Of a stretch of DNA of 64,000 bases, positions 17,025 through 29,870 are shown piece after piece. Under the pieces are notes generated by a model. It saw only the letters and a program-made list of their open reading frames with translations. It searched no databases and was not told the DNA's origin. Source of the stretch: Neisseria zoodegmatis (GTDB lineage Bacteria > Pseudomonadota > Gammaproteobacteria > Burkholderiales > Neisseriaceae); assembly GCF_900187305.1 (NCBI RefSeq), contig NZ_LT906434.1:186001-250000 (forward strand), in the 5' to 3' direction. Both the position numbers and the translations under genes were made by a program. Within the stretch, counting starts at the first letter, position 1. Every line of letters starts with the position of its first letter.

Positions 17025-18086
17025 TTAACGCCGTTTGTCCAAAGACAGGCCGGTATCGGGGTCGAGATGATGCTTGGCCGCCAACCGCCGCATCAATTCT
17101 TCGGAAGGTTTAGCGGGAGCGGGGCCTTCATACCAGCGGACGAATTCGATTTTACCGTCCCATGCGGGTAGCTTGGCCGGAGGTAGTGGTACGATTTTAT
17201 CCAAATCGGGAACCTGAGGGTTAAGGTGGGAGTATTTAGCAACTTGTTTGCGGATGAGGCGGTATCTTTCGGAACGTTCTTTATCTACTTGATTTAAGCC
17301 TATGTAATAGCTTCTATTAGTCATATCTGTGGTAATAAAACCGAGTTCTAAAACTAGTGTAATGGTACTTCCACCTCCTTTGGCTGAATTATGTATTTGT
17401 TTGATATTATCTTTCAATTGCTTTTTGTCAATGTTATACAGCCAAGCTCTTAGGGCATGTCCTGCTTCGGAGTGTCCTTGCATAGCCGCACAACCCCAAA
17501 ATTTTTTCAGATAAGGCAATCTGACTTGTGCCGGCAAATCCCTGCGGTCTTCTACCCTTTGCCCGATATCATATTGTGCATCTTTATCTCCCAAGTCGGC
17601 GGCTTTACGCAGATAAGCATCAGCATCTTGGCTGCTGCCTCGATACATCCCCATCCGAATATAACGGGATTTACGGTAATAGGCGGCAGGTACGTTTTGT
17701 GCCAGTAGTTTATCGTTCAAATCCAGCACTTCGTTCAACACATCGGGAGCGGCTTTCTTGGAAAGTTTGCCGGAACGCAGATAGCTTTGCAGTTTCAGAT
17801 TGGCAATGGTGTCGCCGTTGGCGGCGGCAATGCGGAAGTAGCGCAGATTGTCGTTAAGGAACTCGATATTTTTCCCGGGCCAGCGTCCGTGGAGTTCGTG
17901 CCAGTAAGCATAGTTGTAAAGTAGTTCGTTTTCCTTGTTACCGTGGGTATGTTCGTCGGCATAACGGCATTGGAAATCATCCAGTTCCTTTAAAGGGTTC
18001 ATTTTAGGGGTCTCCTTGGCAAAAGCAGGTAATGCCGTCTGAAAAAGTGTGGATAATATGAGAGTGAAAAACAGTTTGGTTTTCAT
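17025..18086 (-). CDS. Periplasmic Sel1-repeat protein, candidate T6SS immunity protein
   Basis: 353 aa with a signal peptide (MKTKLFFTLILSTLFQTALPAFA). Sel1/TPR-like helical repeats are visible, e.g. YFRIAAANGDTIANLKLQSYL and AYLRKAADLGDKDAQYDIGQR; the C-terminal region is DUF6396-like (tentative). AGGAG for this gene overlaps the stop of the phospholipase gene just upstream, so the pair is co-translated. Periplasmic location, order and coupling match known immunity proteins of T6SS phospholipase effectors. Function inferred from context. Confidence 0.8.
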   Translation of the reverse strand: MKTKLFFTLILSTLFQTALPAFAKETPKMNPLKELDDFQCRYADEHTHGNKENELLYNYAYWHELHGRWPGKNIEFLNDNLRYFRIAAANGDTIANLKLQSYLRSGKLSKKAAPDVLNEVLDLNDKLLAQNVPAAYYRKSRYIRMGMYRGSSQDADAYLRKAADLGDKDAQYDIGQRVEDRRDLPAQVRLPYLKKFWGCAAMQGHSEAGHALRAWLYNIDKKQLKDNIKQIHNSAKGGGSTITLVLELGFITTDMTNRSYYIGLNQVDKERSERYRLIRKQVAKYSHLNPQVPDLDKIVPLPPAKLPAWDGKIEFVRWYEGPAPAKPSEELMRRLAAKHHLDPDTGLSLDKRR

Positions 18087-18094
18087 TATTTCTC

Positions 18095-20179
18095 CTAGTC
18101 TAAACTGCTAACCTTGGTATTAGCCCTGAAAAATTCTCGAATACGGCTTTGTGGGCTATGACCAGAAGCTTCATTACGATTGTTATAAGCTGTAATGTTT
18201 TTCCATTTTTCAAATATGTCTTCCAAATCAAATCCTTGGATATATTGCGCCTCAGGGTTGTCACATAAATGTATTTTCCAAAGCTGTTGCCGTAAATCCG
18301 TAGCATATTCAATACATTCAGTTAGAATCGCAATTTCAGTATCCACTTCCATACTGCGGGTGTTGAGGTTGGCCGAGCCTAGAACCGCCATGGTGTCGTC
18401 GATGATGCTACATTTGGAATGAATATAAGTTTCTTGCCACGGTAAAGCAGGAGTAGCAGCATTTTCCGAATAGGTGCGGGAGGTATCAGCGGCTACCAAG
18501 GTGCAGATGATGCTTTTGAGACGGAATTCGTTTGCAAATTCCTCGCCAACGTTATAATGTGCATACAATTCTTTATAACGTGCATCCAATTCTGCTTTTT
18601 TTTCCTGAATGGCTTGGCCTTCACGATTATATTCAGCCTGTGCCGATTTGTTCATTAATTTGGGATTTCTCGCTTTGTGTCTTTTTTCTCGCAACTCTAA
18701 TGCTTTTTGCTCTTCTGAAAGCTCTTTGGCTTTTTGAAGGTCGTCTTCCTTAAAATCAGGCTGCCAGCCGCGATCACGAGCAACTTCCGGCATTTGGTGC
18801 CGTTTGCCCAAGGCTTCAAACATACGGTCGGTATTTTTGGTTCCCGAGCCTATGCCGGTATCGCTGGAATTGGTTAGGGCAAACCAATAAAGGAAATTAC
18901 CCTCGGTTTCCTGCGGCCATTGCTCAGAGCGGTATTTCAGTTGTTCTTTTAAGGCTTCCACCAAAGGTGGAAAGCGGAAATATTGGTTTTCGGTATAGAT
19001 AAATTTGGTTGCATGACGAATGTTTTTAATATACATCCGTGCAATGTCTTTGATTTCCTCTCTGCGGTAAGTGCGCAGTATTTGTGCGTAAAGATGATGG
19101 CCTTTTACTTGTCCGCCGGGCACGGGCAACTGCATAGGAATTTTACATTTTTGCAGGGGTTCAATCAGCTTTGCTGCTTTTTCGTCTCCGATATCGGATG
19201 ATATCTCCGCATCAGGTCTGATAACTTTCCATAACTGGTCGAAATTCTTTTTAATCAATATCAACGGCGCGCCGTAAACTTTGCAAGAAATATCTTGTAA
19301 AGGAGTGGCAACATTTTTACCTCGGCCGGCTGCTTCAATATTGTTTGAGATGGCATCGCCGTTGTATAGATGTTCGTCGTTATCCCAATAACTGTCTAGA
19401 TAGTTATGACCGAGCACAAAACCAGTTGGAATAATATCTTCATCATTGCTATCAAAGTCAATCAATACTGTTTTTTGATGATTACTGGCAGTAAAAAAGT
19501 AAACCATTCTTTGCGTTATACCAATCGCATCTTTGGTAACTGTGGCATCTATATATTCACTATCTTGGTATGGATCTGCCGCATGCGTTTCAAATTCTAA
19601 ATTTTCAACCTTGCTGTTGGCGTATTTTTCCCACCATTCAACATCGACATCAGCCAAGCTTTCTTCTTTGTTTATTCGCGTGCTAACTATCTTGGGAGCG
19701 TATGAGGTTAAATAACCCGGCATATTTACCAGATCATCACCTGCTAGATTTTGTATGCCCAATGGCAAAGAAAAGCATAATATTTTAACTCTAACATTCT
19801 CTCTTGCTTTTTGAGCCAGTAACTCCCCCAACCGAAAAGAATAGTTTTCTTGCAAGATTTCGGAAAAAGCAGGATTTGCATTTCCTCTTTTTAAAAATAA
19901 AGAAGGTTGAAAACCCCAACAGACTATTTCGACACTAAGTTTTGCGGCTACAAGTGCGTCATATAAAGCACCAAATGCACGCTCTCCATTGATCAAAGGG
20001 AAAATCAAGGCTTCTCTATTATTTACTTGATAATACATATCATCATCAGCAGAGCCATTGCTCCTTACTGAGAATTTATTCTCTGCTTGAGTTAGCTCTT
20101 TTTCTACGAACCAAATGCCGTTCACTTTAGCATTCATCATAGAGCATTGTTGAATCGGTAATTTAATCACTTGTGCCAT
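18095..20179 (-). CDS. T6SS phospholipase D effector (Tle5-like)
   Basis: 694 aa with two HxKxxxxD catalytic motifs: His234-Lys236-Asp241 (NHQKTVLID) and His587-Lys589-Asp594 (HSKCSIID), the latter followed by GSANLNTRS. Between them is an ENQYF segment typical of Tle5-type PLDs. A charged helical insertion spans about residues 480-545. No signal peptide, consistent with delivery by VgrG. It overlaps vgrG by 17 bp and has AAGGGAAAG before its ATG. Predicted to hydrolyse membrane phospholipids of rival cells. More AT-rich than the VgrG core. Confidence 0.9.
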   Translation of the reverse strand: MAQVIKLPIQQCSMMNAKVNGIWFVEKELTQAENKFSVRSNGSADDDMYYQVNNREALIFPLINGERAFGALYDALVAAKLSVEIVCWGFQPSLFLKRGNANPAFSEILQENYSFRLGELLAQKARENVRVKILCFSLPLGIQNLAGDDLVNMPGYLTSYAPKIVSTRINKEESLADVDVEWWEKYANSKVENLEFETHAADPYQDSEYIDATVTKDAIGITQRMVYFFTASNHQKTVLIDFDSNDEDIIPTGFVLGHNYLDSYWDNDEHLYNGDAISNNIEAAGRGKNVATPLQDISCKVYGAPLILIKKNFDQLWKVIRPDAEISSDIGDEKAAKLIEPLQKCKIPMQLPVPGGQVKGHHLYAQILRTYRREEIKDIARMYIKNIRHATKFIYTENQYFRFPPLVEALKEQLKYRSEQWPQETEGNFLYWFALTNSSDTGIGSGTKNTDRMFEALGKRHQMPEVARDRGWQPDFKEDDLQKAKELSEEQKALELREKRHKARNPKLMNKSAQAEYNREGQAIQEKKAELDARYKELYAHYNVGEEFANEFRLKSIICTLVAADTSRTYSENAATPALPWQETYIHSKCSIIDDTMAVLGSANLNTRSMEVDTEIAILTECIEYATDLRQQLWKIHLCDNPEAQYIQGFDLEDIFEKWKNITAYNNRNEASGHSPQSRIREFFRANTKVSSLD

Positions 20180-22808
20180 TATTCTTTCCCTTTAACTTTC
20201 CGGCAACTAAGTCAGCATAATGCTGGGCAGCTTCTGCTGCACTGGCGGTATCCATTCCTTTAGGAAAATAAAACCCTTGATTGATTAGTTTTGATTTTTT
20301 AGTGTTTTCCTGATATTCATCGATAAGCGACATTTTATAGATTTCCCCGTTAGCCAGCTCCAGTTTGTATTGCTGGGTAGGTATTTGATGTTCTATAGCA
20401 ATATTTCCACTTTTATCGATTACTCCTCGTTTTATCTCTCTTCCATCTGCGTACAATTTAAAAGGCATACCTTCAAATGCTTGTTTACCATGGGCTGAGC
20501 GCGCAATATTTAAAGCTAATGTTCGAGTCGGAATCGTTTTCGGCCACTCGGGATGAGTGTAATTCATAGTGGCCGGCCCCATCACCTGAAACCCCGCACA
20601 CTTCACCCACACCATCTTCGGACAGCCCAGCTCAATGTTGCCATCCTTAATCTTGATATACGCCCCACCGCTGGTGAGCAGGATTTCGTCTTTGGCCGCC
20701 ACGGTCACTTTACCGGCGCTGCTGGTAATGGTGGCGTCTTTGAGGGCGTTGATCTGCATCTCGTCGTTCTGTGCCTGTATCTCCACCTTGCCCTGATTGG
20801 CCTGTAACTTCGCCCCGTTGCTCTGGGCAAACAGGTTGACGCTTCCGACCGCATGGGCGGTGAAGTTGCTGCCGGCGCTGATGTCGGTGTCGCCGCCGCT
20901 GATGTGGTGGATGTGTTGGCCGGCGGTATGCAGTTGGCTTTGCGGGGTGGCGGTGGCGATGCCGTCGGGGGCGGATTGGATGATGCCGGAGCGTTGCAGC
21001 TGTTTGAGGCTGTCGTTCAGACGGCCTGCCTGTTCTTCGGCTTCGGTGGCTTCGTTTTTGGCGGTATGGGCGGCTTTGTTAAGGCTTTTAGCCAAACTGA
21101 GTGCCTGTTCCATTTGGGCGATGGCGGCATCCATATCCAATACCTGTCCTGCCGCCTGATTTTGGGCATCGGCACTGATAAACAAACCTTTCCCCGCCCG
21201 TAATGAGCCCCAACTATCGGTACGCAGCTCGAAGCCTTCGCCGTTGTCGCCGCGTTTCTGTCTTTGGCCGTCGACGATATGGCCGAGGTTGAGTTGGGTT
21301 TTGCCGTATTCGGTCGCCAGTTTGATGTGTTCCTGCCCCTGTTTGTCTTCCATGCGCAGCTTATTATTCGCCCAAGTGCGGATGACGTTACGGGTGTTCC
21401 AATCGGCAGGCACGTGGTCGGGGTGGGAACTGTCGTGCATCACTCCGCTGATGTAGGGCCTGTCGGGATTGCCCTGTACGAACGACAGCATTACTTCGGT
21501 GCCTTCGTGCAGCGGGAAGTGTTGGCCGTAGTCGGGGCCGGCATAGGGCTTGGCTAAGCGGATGGGACGGCTTTCTCCGCCCGGACTCCATTCATCAAGG
21601 TCGAACGGCAGTTTGACGCGGTAACGGCCCATATTGTCGATATAGGCGTAGGTGTAGTTGCCGGGGCTGGTGACTCTGGCGGGAAGGCTGCCTTGGATCT
21701 TCGGCAACGGGGTGATGCGTTCGGGGCGGAAGATGCTGTCGGCGGGAATGGCGGTGAAAGTATGGCTGTATGCTTGGTCGCGGCTGCCGCTGTGGGTGAG
21801 CGATACCGCCAACCAGCCGTTGGGTGCTTCGCTGAAGCTCGGGGCCGTCTGAAACACCAGACCGGGGCGAAGCGCGGTGATGTTGCCGCTGCCGGAAGCG
21901 ACGATACGGCGGCTGTGGTCGAGCTGTTGCAGTAAGGCCGTCTGAAGTTGGGCTTCTTCGGGTGTTTTTTGATGCAAACCCCAATGGCTGTCGCTGCCGA
22001 GTAAGACGCTGCTGTCGGTTTCCGTACCCTTCGCCGTTACTGCGGACGATAAGTCGGTATCGGCATCGCGGTAGTTGTAGTCGCCGACGCGGATGGATTC
22101 GAGAATGGGATTGTGCTTCACCTGTAAGGCAAACACCGCTTCCTCGCCAACGCTCTCCAACCCGCCGTGGGGGCGGTAGGGATAGGGGGAAGTGTGGCTG
22201 CGAAAATAATGGGCGGCATCGTCACCGAATACCGCCACATCGCCATATTGGGCATTCTGCTCGAAGGCATACCAAATCCCTTCTTCTTCGCACAGCCGGT
22301 TGAGAAAGGCAAAGTCGGATTCCTGATACTGGGTCACATACTCGCGTACACCGTATTCGCGTGAGGTATTGAAACGGAAATCGACGCCGGAGAAGCCGTG
22401 GTGTTTCAACAGCGACGAAATAATGTCGGGCACGTTTTGGTTTTGAAACAGACGCGAAGTGCGGTGGTGCTTCAATGCGGCGATGCGGGGTTCCAATACC
22501 ATGCGGTAACGGGTCTCGTCCGCCGATACCGACAGCTTCTCGCACGAAGTGATGATGCCGCTCCATTCCTTCAGCGCTTGGGGGGCGATCATTCCCTCAA
22601 TCAACCCCAACACATCAGAGCTTACCGGCGTCACCGTAAACTTGGCCGCTTGATTAATATACGACGACAGCGGCAGGTCGGCATCGACTGAGGTGAGTTC
22701 GATGTCGAGACGGTAGGCTGTGTTGAGTGCTTCGGTGGCGGTGAAGGAGACGACGGAGAGGGAGGGGCTGAAGCGGGAGAAGCTGAGGTGGTAGGATTGA
22801 GTTTGCAT
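20163..22808 (-). CDS. vgrG: Type VI secretion spike protein VgrG with C-terminal extension
   Basis: 881 aa. Residues 1 to about 480 are the gp27/gp5-like core (e.g. VTQYESDFAFLNRLCEEEGIWY; MLSFVQGNPDRPYISGVMHD), then a DUF2345 beta-prism region to about 745. The last ~135 residues (from PTRTLALNIARSAHGKQAF) include a possible transthyretin-like module (FKLYADGREIKRGVIDKSGNI). Base composition turns AT-rich at about 20570, just where this extension begins, so the tail travels with the downstream effector and is its likely adaptor (inference). No other T6SS structural gene is in the window. Confidence 0.93.
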   Translation of the reverse strand: MQTQSYHLSFSRFSPSLSVVSFTATEALNTAYRLDIELTSVDADLPLSSYINQAAKFTVTPVSSDVLGLIEGMIAPQALKEWSGIITSCEKLSVSADETRYRMVLEPRIAALKHHRTSRLFQNQNVPDIISSLLKHHGFSGVDFRFNTSREYGVREYVTQYQESDFAFLNRLCEEEGIWYAFEQNAQYGDVAVFGDDAAHYFRSHTSPYPYRPHGGLESVGEEAVFALQVKHNPILESIRVGDYNYRDADTDLSSAVTAKGTETDSSVLLGSDSHWGLHQKTPEEAQLQTALLQQLDHSRRIVASGSGNITALRPGLVFQTAPSFSEAPNGWLAVSLTHSGSRDQAYSHTFTAIPADSIFRPERITPLPKIQGSLPARVTSPGNYTYAYIDNMGRYRVKLPFDLDEWSPGGESRPIRLAKPYAGPDYGQHFPLHEGTEVMLSFVQGNPDRPYISGVMHDSSHPDHVPADWNTRNVIRTWANNKLRMEDKQGQEHIKLATEYGKTQLNLGHIVDGQRQKRGDNGEGFELRTDSWGSLRAGKGLFISADAQNQAAGQVLDMDAAIAQMEQALSLAKSLNKAAHTAKNEATEAEEQAGRLNDSLKQLQRSGIIQSAPDGIATATPQSQLHTAGQHIHHISGGDTDISAGSNFTAHAVGSVNLFAQSNGAKLQANQGKVEIQAQNDEMQINALKDATITSSAGKVTVAAKDEILLTSGGAYIKIKDGNIELGCPKMVWVKCAGFQVMGPATMNYTHPEWPKTIPTRTLALNIARSAHGKQAFEGMPFKLYADGREIKRGVIDKSGNIAIEHQIPTQQYKLELANGEIYKMSLIDEYQENTKKSKLINQGFYFPKGMDTASAAEAAQHYADLVAGKLKGKNNGTSD

Positions 22809-22882
22809 GATTCAAAATCTGCTGAAAACAAATAAGCGCGATTTTAAACCATACGGATATTTATATGATATATAATTGAAAT

Positions 22883-22928
22883 AAAAGGCCGTCTGAAAAG
22901 CCAAACGGCTTATTTCAGACGGCCTTTT
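22883..22928. terminator. Inverted DUS terminator of leuS
   Basis: AAAAGGCCGTCTGAA and TTCAGACGGCCTTTT arms between leuS and vgrG (both minus). Confidence 0.85.
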
Positions 22929-22942
22929 TGAGACAATCAACC

Positions 22943-25606
<2,664 letters not shown>

Positions 25607-25673
25607 TCAGAAAAACGTAAAGATAAGGCGGAATTATAGCAGTTTAATGCAAGGCTTTTGGGGAAATGTAGAG

Positions 25674-25730
25674 AGGCCGTCTGAAACCGAAAGCCAATCA
25701 CGGCACGCCCCATCTTTTTTCAGACGGCCT
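25674..25730. repeat. Inverted DUS pair between leuS and moxR
   Basis: AGGCCGTCTGAA (25674-25685) and TTCAGACGGCCT (25719-25730) in the divergent region between leuS and moxR. Not needed as a terminator there; probably an uptake signal. Confidence 0.7.
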
Positions 25731-25867
25731 CAACGGCACTTGCACATTTTCGCCACACCTGACAATACCGGGCGTAACCATCCGGCAGATTTGGCGGCTT
25801 CCCATGCTAAAATGCCCACCGCTTAAAAACTTCCGTAACCACACTTCTACAAAACACAAAAAACACA

Positions 25868-26779
25868 ATGAATAATCACATCCAACACGCATTACACCAG
25901 CTTAACTCGCTGATTCTGGGGAAAGAAACCGTTTTAAAACAATTGATGGCCGCCATACTCGCAGGCGGGCACGTGCTGCTGGAGGATGTGCCCGGCGTGG
26001 GTAAAACCACATTGGCGCACGGCTTGGCGGCGGTGTTGGGGCTGGACTACCGCCGCGTGCAGTTCACCAACGATATGCTGCCTTCGGATTTGCTCGGGGT
26101 GAATGTGTTCCGCCCGAACGAAGGCCGCTTCGAGTTTCACCCCGGCCCCGTATTCCATTCTTTTTTATTGGCCGACGAAATCAACCGTGCTTCGCCCAAG
26201 CTGCAATCTGCGCTGTTGGAGGCGATGGAAGAGCATCAGGTATCGGTGGACGGTAAAACCTACTCGCTGCCCGAGCCGTTTATCGTGGTGGCAACACAAA
26301 ACCCGACCGAGCAGCTGGGTACGTTTCCGCTGCCCGAATCACAACTCGACCGTTTTATGATGCGGTTGAGCATGGGTTATCCCGTGGCCGATGCCGAAAA
26401 ACAGCTTTATTTTCAGGGCGACCGCCGTCAAGCGCTTCCCGCTTTGCAGGCGGTGTGCAATGCGCAGACGCTGCAACAATGGCAGCAACAGGCGGCGCAG
26501 GTGAAGTTTGCACAGGCTGCCGCAGACTATGTGTACCGTTTGGTGCAGGCTACGCGCCAGCCGGGGCGGTTTGTGCTGGGACTCAGCCCGCGCGCGGGTT
26601 TGGCTGTGGTGAATGCGGCGAAAGCATGGGCGTTTATGCAGGGCAGAGGGCATGTGCTGCCGGAAGACATCAAAGCGGTATGGGTGCCGGTGGCCAACCA
26701 CCGTTTGCAGCCGGTGCAGCAAGGCATGACCAGCGCACAGATTTTGGCGGATCTGCTCAATCATGTGGCCGTCGCGTAA
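25868..26779 (+). CDS. MoxR-family AAA+ ATPase
   Basis: 303 aa. Walker A DVPGVGKTT, Walker B LLADEINRA, sensor ATQNP and the MoxR helix-2 insert. MoxR proteins act as chaperone-like ATPases, typically paired with DUF58/VWA proteins. The start of the DUF58 gene overlaps its last 17 bp. In many proteobacteria a tgpA gene completes the operon; here it lies at 12426-14402. Confidence 0.95.
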   Translation: MNNHIQHALHQLNSLILGKETVLKQLMAAILAGGHVLLEDVPGVGKTTLAHGLAAVLGLDYRRVQFTNDMLPSDLLGVNVFRPNEGRFEFHPGPVFHSFLLADEINRASPKLQSALLEAMEEHQVSVDGKTYSLPEPFIVVATQNPTEQLGTFPLPESQLDRFMMRLSMGYPVADAEKQLYFQGDRRQALPALQAVCNAQTLQQWQQQAAQVKFAQAAADYVYRLVQATRQPGRFVLGLSPRAGLAVVNAAKAWAFMQGRGHVLPEDIKAVWVPVANHRLQPVQQGMTSAQILADLLNHVAVA

Positions 26780-27710
26780 ACACAAACTGCCCGCCGTGGC
26801 AGGGCGTTCTCCCGATTTGGCTTCACTGCATTGCCGCCCGACCCGTTTGGGTGCCGGCCTGTTGGTAACGGTGTTGCTGCTGTGGCTGGTGGGGCTGAAT
26901 TATCAGGTCAATCTGGCGTATGCCGCCGCTTTCTGGCTGGCAGGTTTTTTGGCGGTGGCGGTGTTACTGAATCTGCGCCAGCTTTTGGATGTGCAGATAG
27001 ATGTCAACATGCCGAAAGAGGTGTTTGCGGGACATACGGCGGTGCTCGAATTAACCGCTCGGCAAAACTCGCGCCGCCGTTGGTTGTGGCTGTGCAGCGA
27101 AGACGATTTCCTCAATCCCAACCAAACAGCGGCGAAACTCTGGCAGCCGTGGCAGGTGAATTCAGACGGCCTCTCCGTGTATCACTGGCAGATTCCCGCG
27201 CTGATGCGGGGCTATTTGCGCGTACCGCCGCTGCGCACGGCTGCGGTAGCGCCGTTCGGCATGAGCATGGTGCAGTGCGTGTGGCATTGGCCGAGCGATG
27301 CTGTAGTGTTTCCCGCACCGATTCCGCACGATCTGCCCGACGGCCGTGAGCGCGGCGGCGAAACCGACCGCAAACGAGCGCCTGTTCAGGGCGGCGACGA
27401 TTTGTCTTATTTGCAGCCTCATCAAGAAGGCGCGTCGTTGCAGCATGTGGCTTGGAAAGCCTATGCAAAAACCGGCCAAATGCTGGATAAGCGTTTTGAA
27501 GAACCGCAAACAGCTGTCCGCAATACTGTGATTTCGTATCTGGATTACCCCGCCGGCACCTCCAAAGACCGCTTGGCAGGCTTGCTGTGTTTCCGCGTTT
27601 TGGAAGCCGAACGCAGCGGGCAGACATATTCGCTGGAGCTGCCGCAACGGGTGATTGCCCCGCAGAAAGGGCAGCGCGAAATCTGCCTGACGGCGTTGGG
27701 ATTGTGGTAG
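26763..27710 (+). CDS. DUF58 membrane protein
   Basis: 315 aa. Two TM segments (about residues 33-70), then a DUF58 domain with the signature GDDLSYLQPHQEGASLQHVAWKAYAKTG (a variant of the usual D-W-.A.T...). Overlaps moxR by 17 bp. Members are thought to work with MoxR ATPases in envelope functions. Role not defined. Confidence 0.92.
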   Translation: MWPSRKHKLPAVAGRSPDLASLHCRPTRLGAGLLVTVLLLWLVGLNYQVNLAYAAAFWLAGFLAVAVLLNLRQLLDVQIDVNMPKEVFAGHTAVLELTARQNSRRRWLWLCSEDDFLNPNQTAAKLWQPWQVNSDGLSVYHWQIPALMRGYLRVPPLRTAAVAPFGMSMVQCVWHWPSDAVVFPAPIPHDLPDGRERGGETDRKRAPVQGGDDLSYLQPHQEGASLQHVAWKAYAKTGQMLDKRFEEPQTAVRNTVISYLDYPAGTSKDRLAGLLCFRVLEAERSGQTYSLELPQRVIAPQKGQREICLTALGLW

Positions 27711-27874
27711 CGAGGTTTCTCAAGGCCGTCTGAAAAACATATTCTGCAACCGAAGCCTAACCGCGCTTGCGGAACAGATTTGTTTGTAGCTGTTCTAATG
27801 ATGCAAGAAAACTGGGCGCGATGGTCGCCCCTTTACTTTGTACCGAACAATCACAACCGCTTTGGAGTATGAAT

Positions 27875-28846
27875 ATGATGAATCTGAAAACCCGCTTGGT
27901 TAAATTGGCAGGCACATGCGCCTTATTGGCGGCTTTGCCGTTTGCACAAGCGGAACCTGCCCCGTCTTTCAACTGGCACTCGCCCAAGCTGACCAGCAAC
28001 GTTTGGAAAGTCAGCAAACCGGGGCAGCCGGATTCTTACCTGCTCGGCACGCTGCATCTCGGCCTGAAAAACAAACCGTTAAGCAAGCAGGCAAAGGCTT
28101 TGCTGGCCAAAACAGACAAACTGGTTACCGAAGTCGATATGTTGCCCGATGAAAAAGCGGTTGAAGAGATGGGCGCATATATGGGGCAGCAGATGATTTC
28201 GCCAAATTCATTGCGCACCGCTTTGGGCGAAAAAGAATTTACCAACTTGAAACGCCATTTCGAGCGCTCGGCCAAGCTGTCGGTTTTCTTGCCGGTATTG
28301 GAAAACCTGCAACCGTGGGCGGCCGTGATGCTAATGATGGAATACAATCCCAAAGGATACAGCGCCGAAAACGGCGTGGACATCCTGCTCTCGCAAGCAG
28401 CCAAGAAAGCAGGCAAACCGCGCGGCAGCTTGGAAAACGTTCAAGACGTGTTCCACCACTTTTCTTCCATTCCCAACGATCTGGCGTTGGCTATGCTGAA
28501 AAGCATGGTGAAATACCACGCGCAAGACACCGCCGACATCCGCACTTTGCACCGTCTATATGCGCAAAACCGCTTCAAAGACATTCCGGCGTTTATGGAC
28601 AAAAACCTCTCGAAACCGCGCATGAAGCCGGAAGAAGTTACCGCCGCGCGCAAGTGGATGGAGCAAGACCTGATCGCCACCCGCAACCGCGCATGGATGC
28701 CGGAAATCCAAAAAAACGTCGATACTCAGAAAACATTGATTGCCGTGGGCATCGGCCACCTTGCCAGCCAAGAAGGTTTGATCGAGCAACTGCGCCGCAA
28801 AGGCTATACGGTTACGCCCGAACCTGCGCTGAAAGCATGGCATTAA
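27875..28846 (+). CDS. TraB/GumN family secreted protein
   Basis: 323 aa from the ATG seven bases after TTTGGAG. Signal peptide ending near ALPFAQA. Family motifs are GTLHLG near the N-terminus of the mature protein and GIGHLA near the C-terminus, with the conserved Glu in VTEVDML. TraB/GumN proteins share the Tiki metalloprotease fold; bacterial members are mostly uncharacterised. Followed by a strong terminator. Confidence 0.9.
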   Translation: MMNLKTRLVKLAGTCALLAALPFAQAEPAPSFNWHSPKLTSNVWKVSKPGQPDSYLLGTLHLGLKNKPLSKQAKALLAKTDKLVTEVDMLPDEKAVEEMGAYMGQQMISPNSLRTALGEKEFTNLKRHFERSAKLSVFLPVLENLQPWAAVMLMMEYNPKGYSAENGVDILLSQAAKKAGKPRGSLENVQDVFHHFSSIPNDLALAMLKSMVKYHAQDTADIRTLHRLYAQNRFKDIPAFMDKNLSKPRMKPEEVTAARKWMEQDLIATRNRAWMPEIQKNVDTQKTLIAVGIGHLASQEGLIEQLRRKGYTVTPEPALKAWH

Positions 28847-28924
28847 CCTTAACTTTAAGGCCGTCTGAAAAACGAGTTTGCAGGTTTTGCTAAAGCACAC
28901 TTTGTGAGCTTCGCCAAAACACAA

Positions 28925-28970
28925 CATGCCGCCGTTTCCTGATGTTGGAAACGGCGGCATGTTTTTTATT
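28925..28970 (+). terminator. Intrinsic terminator
   Basis: A perfect 15-bp stem (CATGCCGCCGTTTCC and complement) with a seven-base loop followed by TTTTTTATT. Ends the TraB/GumN transcript and lies between convergent genes. Confidence 0.95.
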
Positions 28971-28994
28971 CGCTATGAAGGAAGTTGCCCAATC

Positions 28995-29795
28995 TCAAGG
29001 CGTAACGATGCGGGCGGGTTTCAGCAAAACATGTTCCGCTTGGCCGGGGCCGTCTGAAACCTGAAACTCGGCTTGCTCCCAATCGTCGGTCTGCAACTGG
29101 CGGTAGCGCAGCGTGTAAGCCCCTGCCGCCAGTTTGAACACGGTAAAGTCGGCGGCGGGCGGGATATACAGCGTGCGGATGGCGGTTTTTTTATCCGCCG
29201 GATAAATCTGCACAAACACTGGCGAGCGGTTATCGGCATTGTCTATCTTCACCATGCCGTTGCCGTTTTCGGCCAACACGGGATAGCCTTCCCAATATTG
29301 GGCAAACTCGGGATAAGATGCACCCGCATCGCCGCTGCGGACGGCAGGCATATCCGATACGGCTTGGCGCTGCTGATCGGCCAGCCAAAACAAACCTGCC
29401 AGCACCGCCAGAAAAAACACCAGCCCCAGCCACAAGCGGCGTTTTTTGAATGTGTGTTGCGGCGGATATTCCGTTTCGGTTTCAGACGGCCTCATGTTAA
29501 ACGGCTGCCCTGCCCCGCTTTCGCTTTCTGCGGCAAACGTTCTGTCTTCGCCTGCCATACCACCGTGCTGTTGCGAGGCAATCCATTCATCGTGTGCGCG
29601 GCGCTGTTCGGGGTCGGACAATATGGCGTAGGAACGGTTGATCAGGCTCATGATGCGGTCGGCATCGGGATTATCGTGATTTTGGTCGGGATGATACTTT
29701 TTGCACAGCGAGCGGTAGGCTGCGCGGATTACTTCTATCGGCGCATCCTGTGAAACTTTCAGATTGTCGTAATGGGTGCGTATGCGCTTCGACAT
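28995..29795 (-). CDS. Membrane-anchored J-domain protein
   Basis: 266 aa. N-terminal DnaJ domain (residues 5-70) with the HPD motif in KKYHPDQN, a linker, one TM near residues 118-137 (LWLGLVFFLAVLAGLFWLAD), and a C-terminal domain of about 130 residues of unknown fold. J-domains stimulate DnaK ATPase; no zinc-finger or G/F region, so not canonical DnaJ. Client unknown. Confidence 0.88.
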   Translation of the reverse strand: MSKRIRTHYDNLKVSQDAPIEVIRAAYRSLCKKYHPDQNHDNPDADRIMSLINRSYAILSDPEQRRAHDEWIASQQHGGMAGEDRTFAAESESGAGQPFNMRPSETETEYPPQHTFKKRRLWLGLVFFLAVLAGLFWLADQQRQAVSDMPAVRSGDAGASYPEFAQYWEGYPVLAENGNGMVKIDNADNRSPVFVQIYPADKKTAIRTLYIPPAADFTVFKLAAGAYTLRYRQLQTDDWEQAEFQVSDGPGQAEHVLLKPARIVTP

Positions 29796-29870
29796 CGTAT
29801 CCTGCTGAAACCGTTTGAAAAAGAGGGATTATATAGCAAAGCTCGCGCATGGAAACTTTTGCCATAAGCC

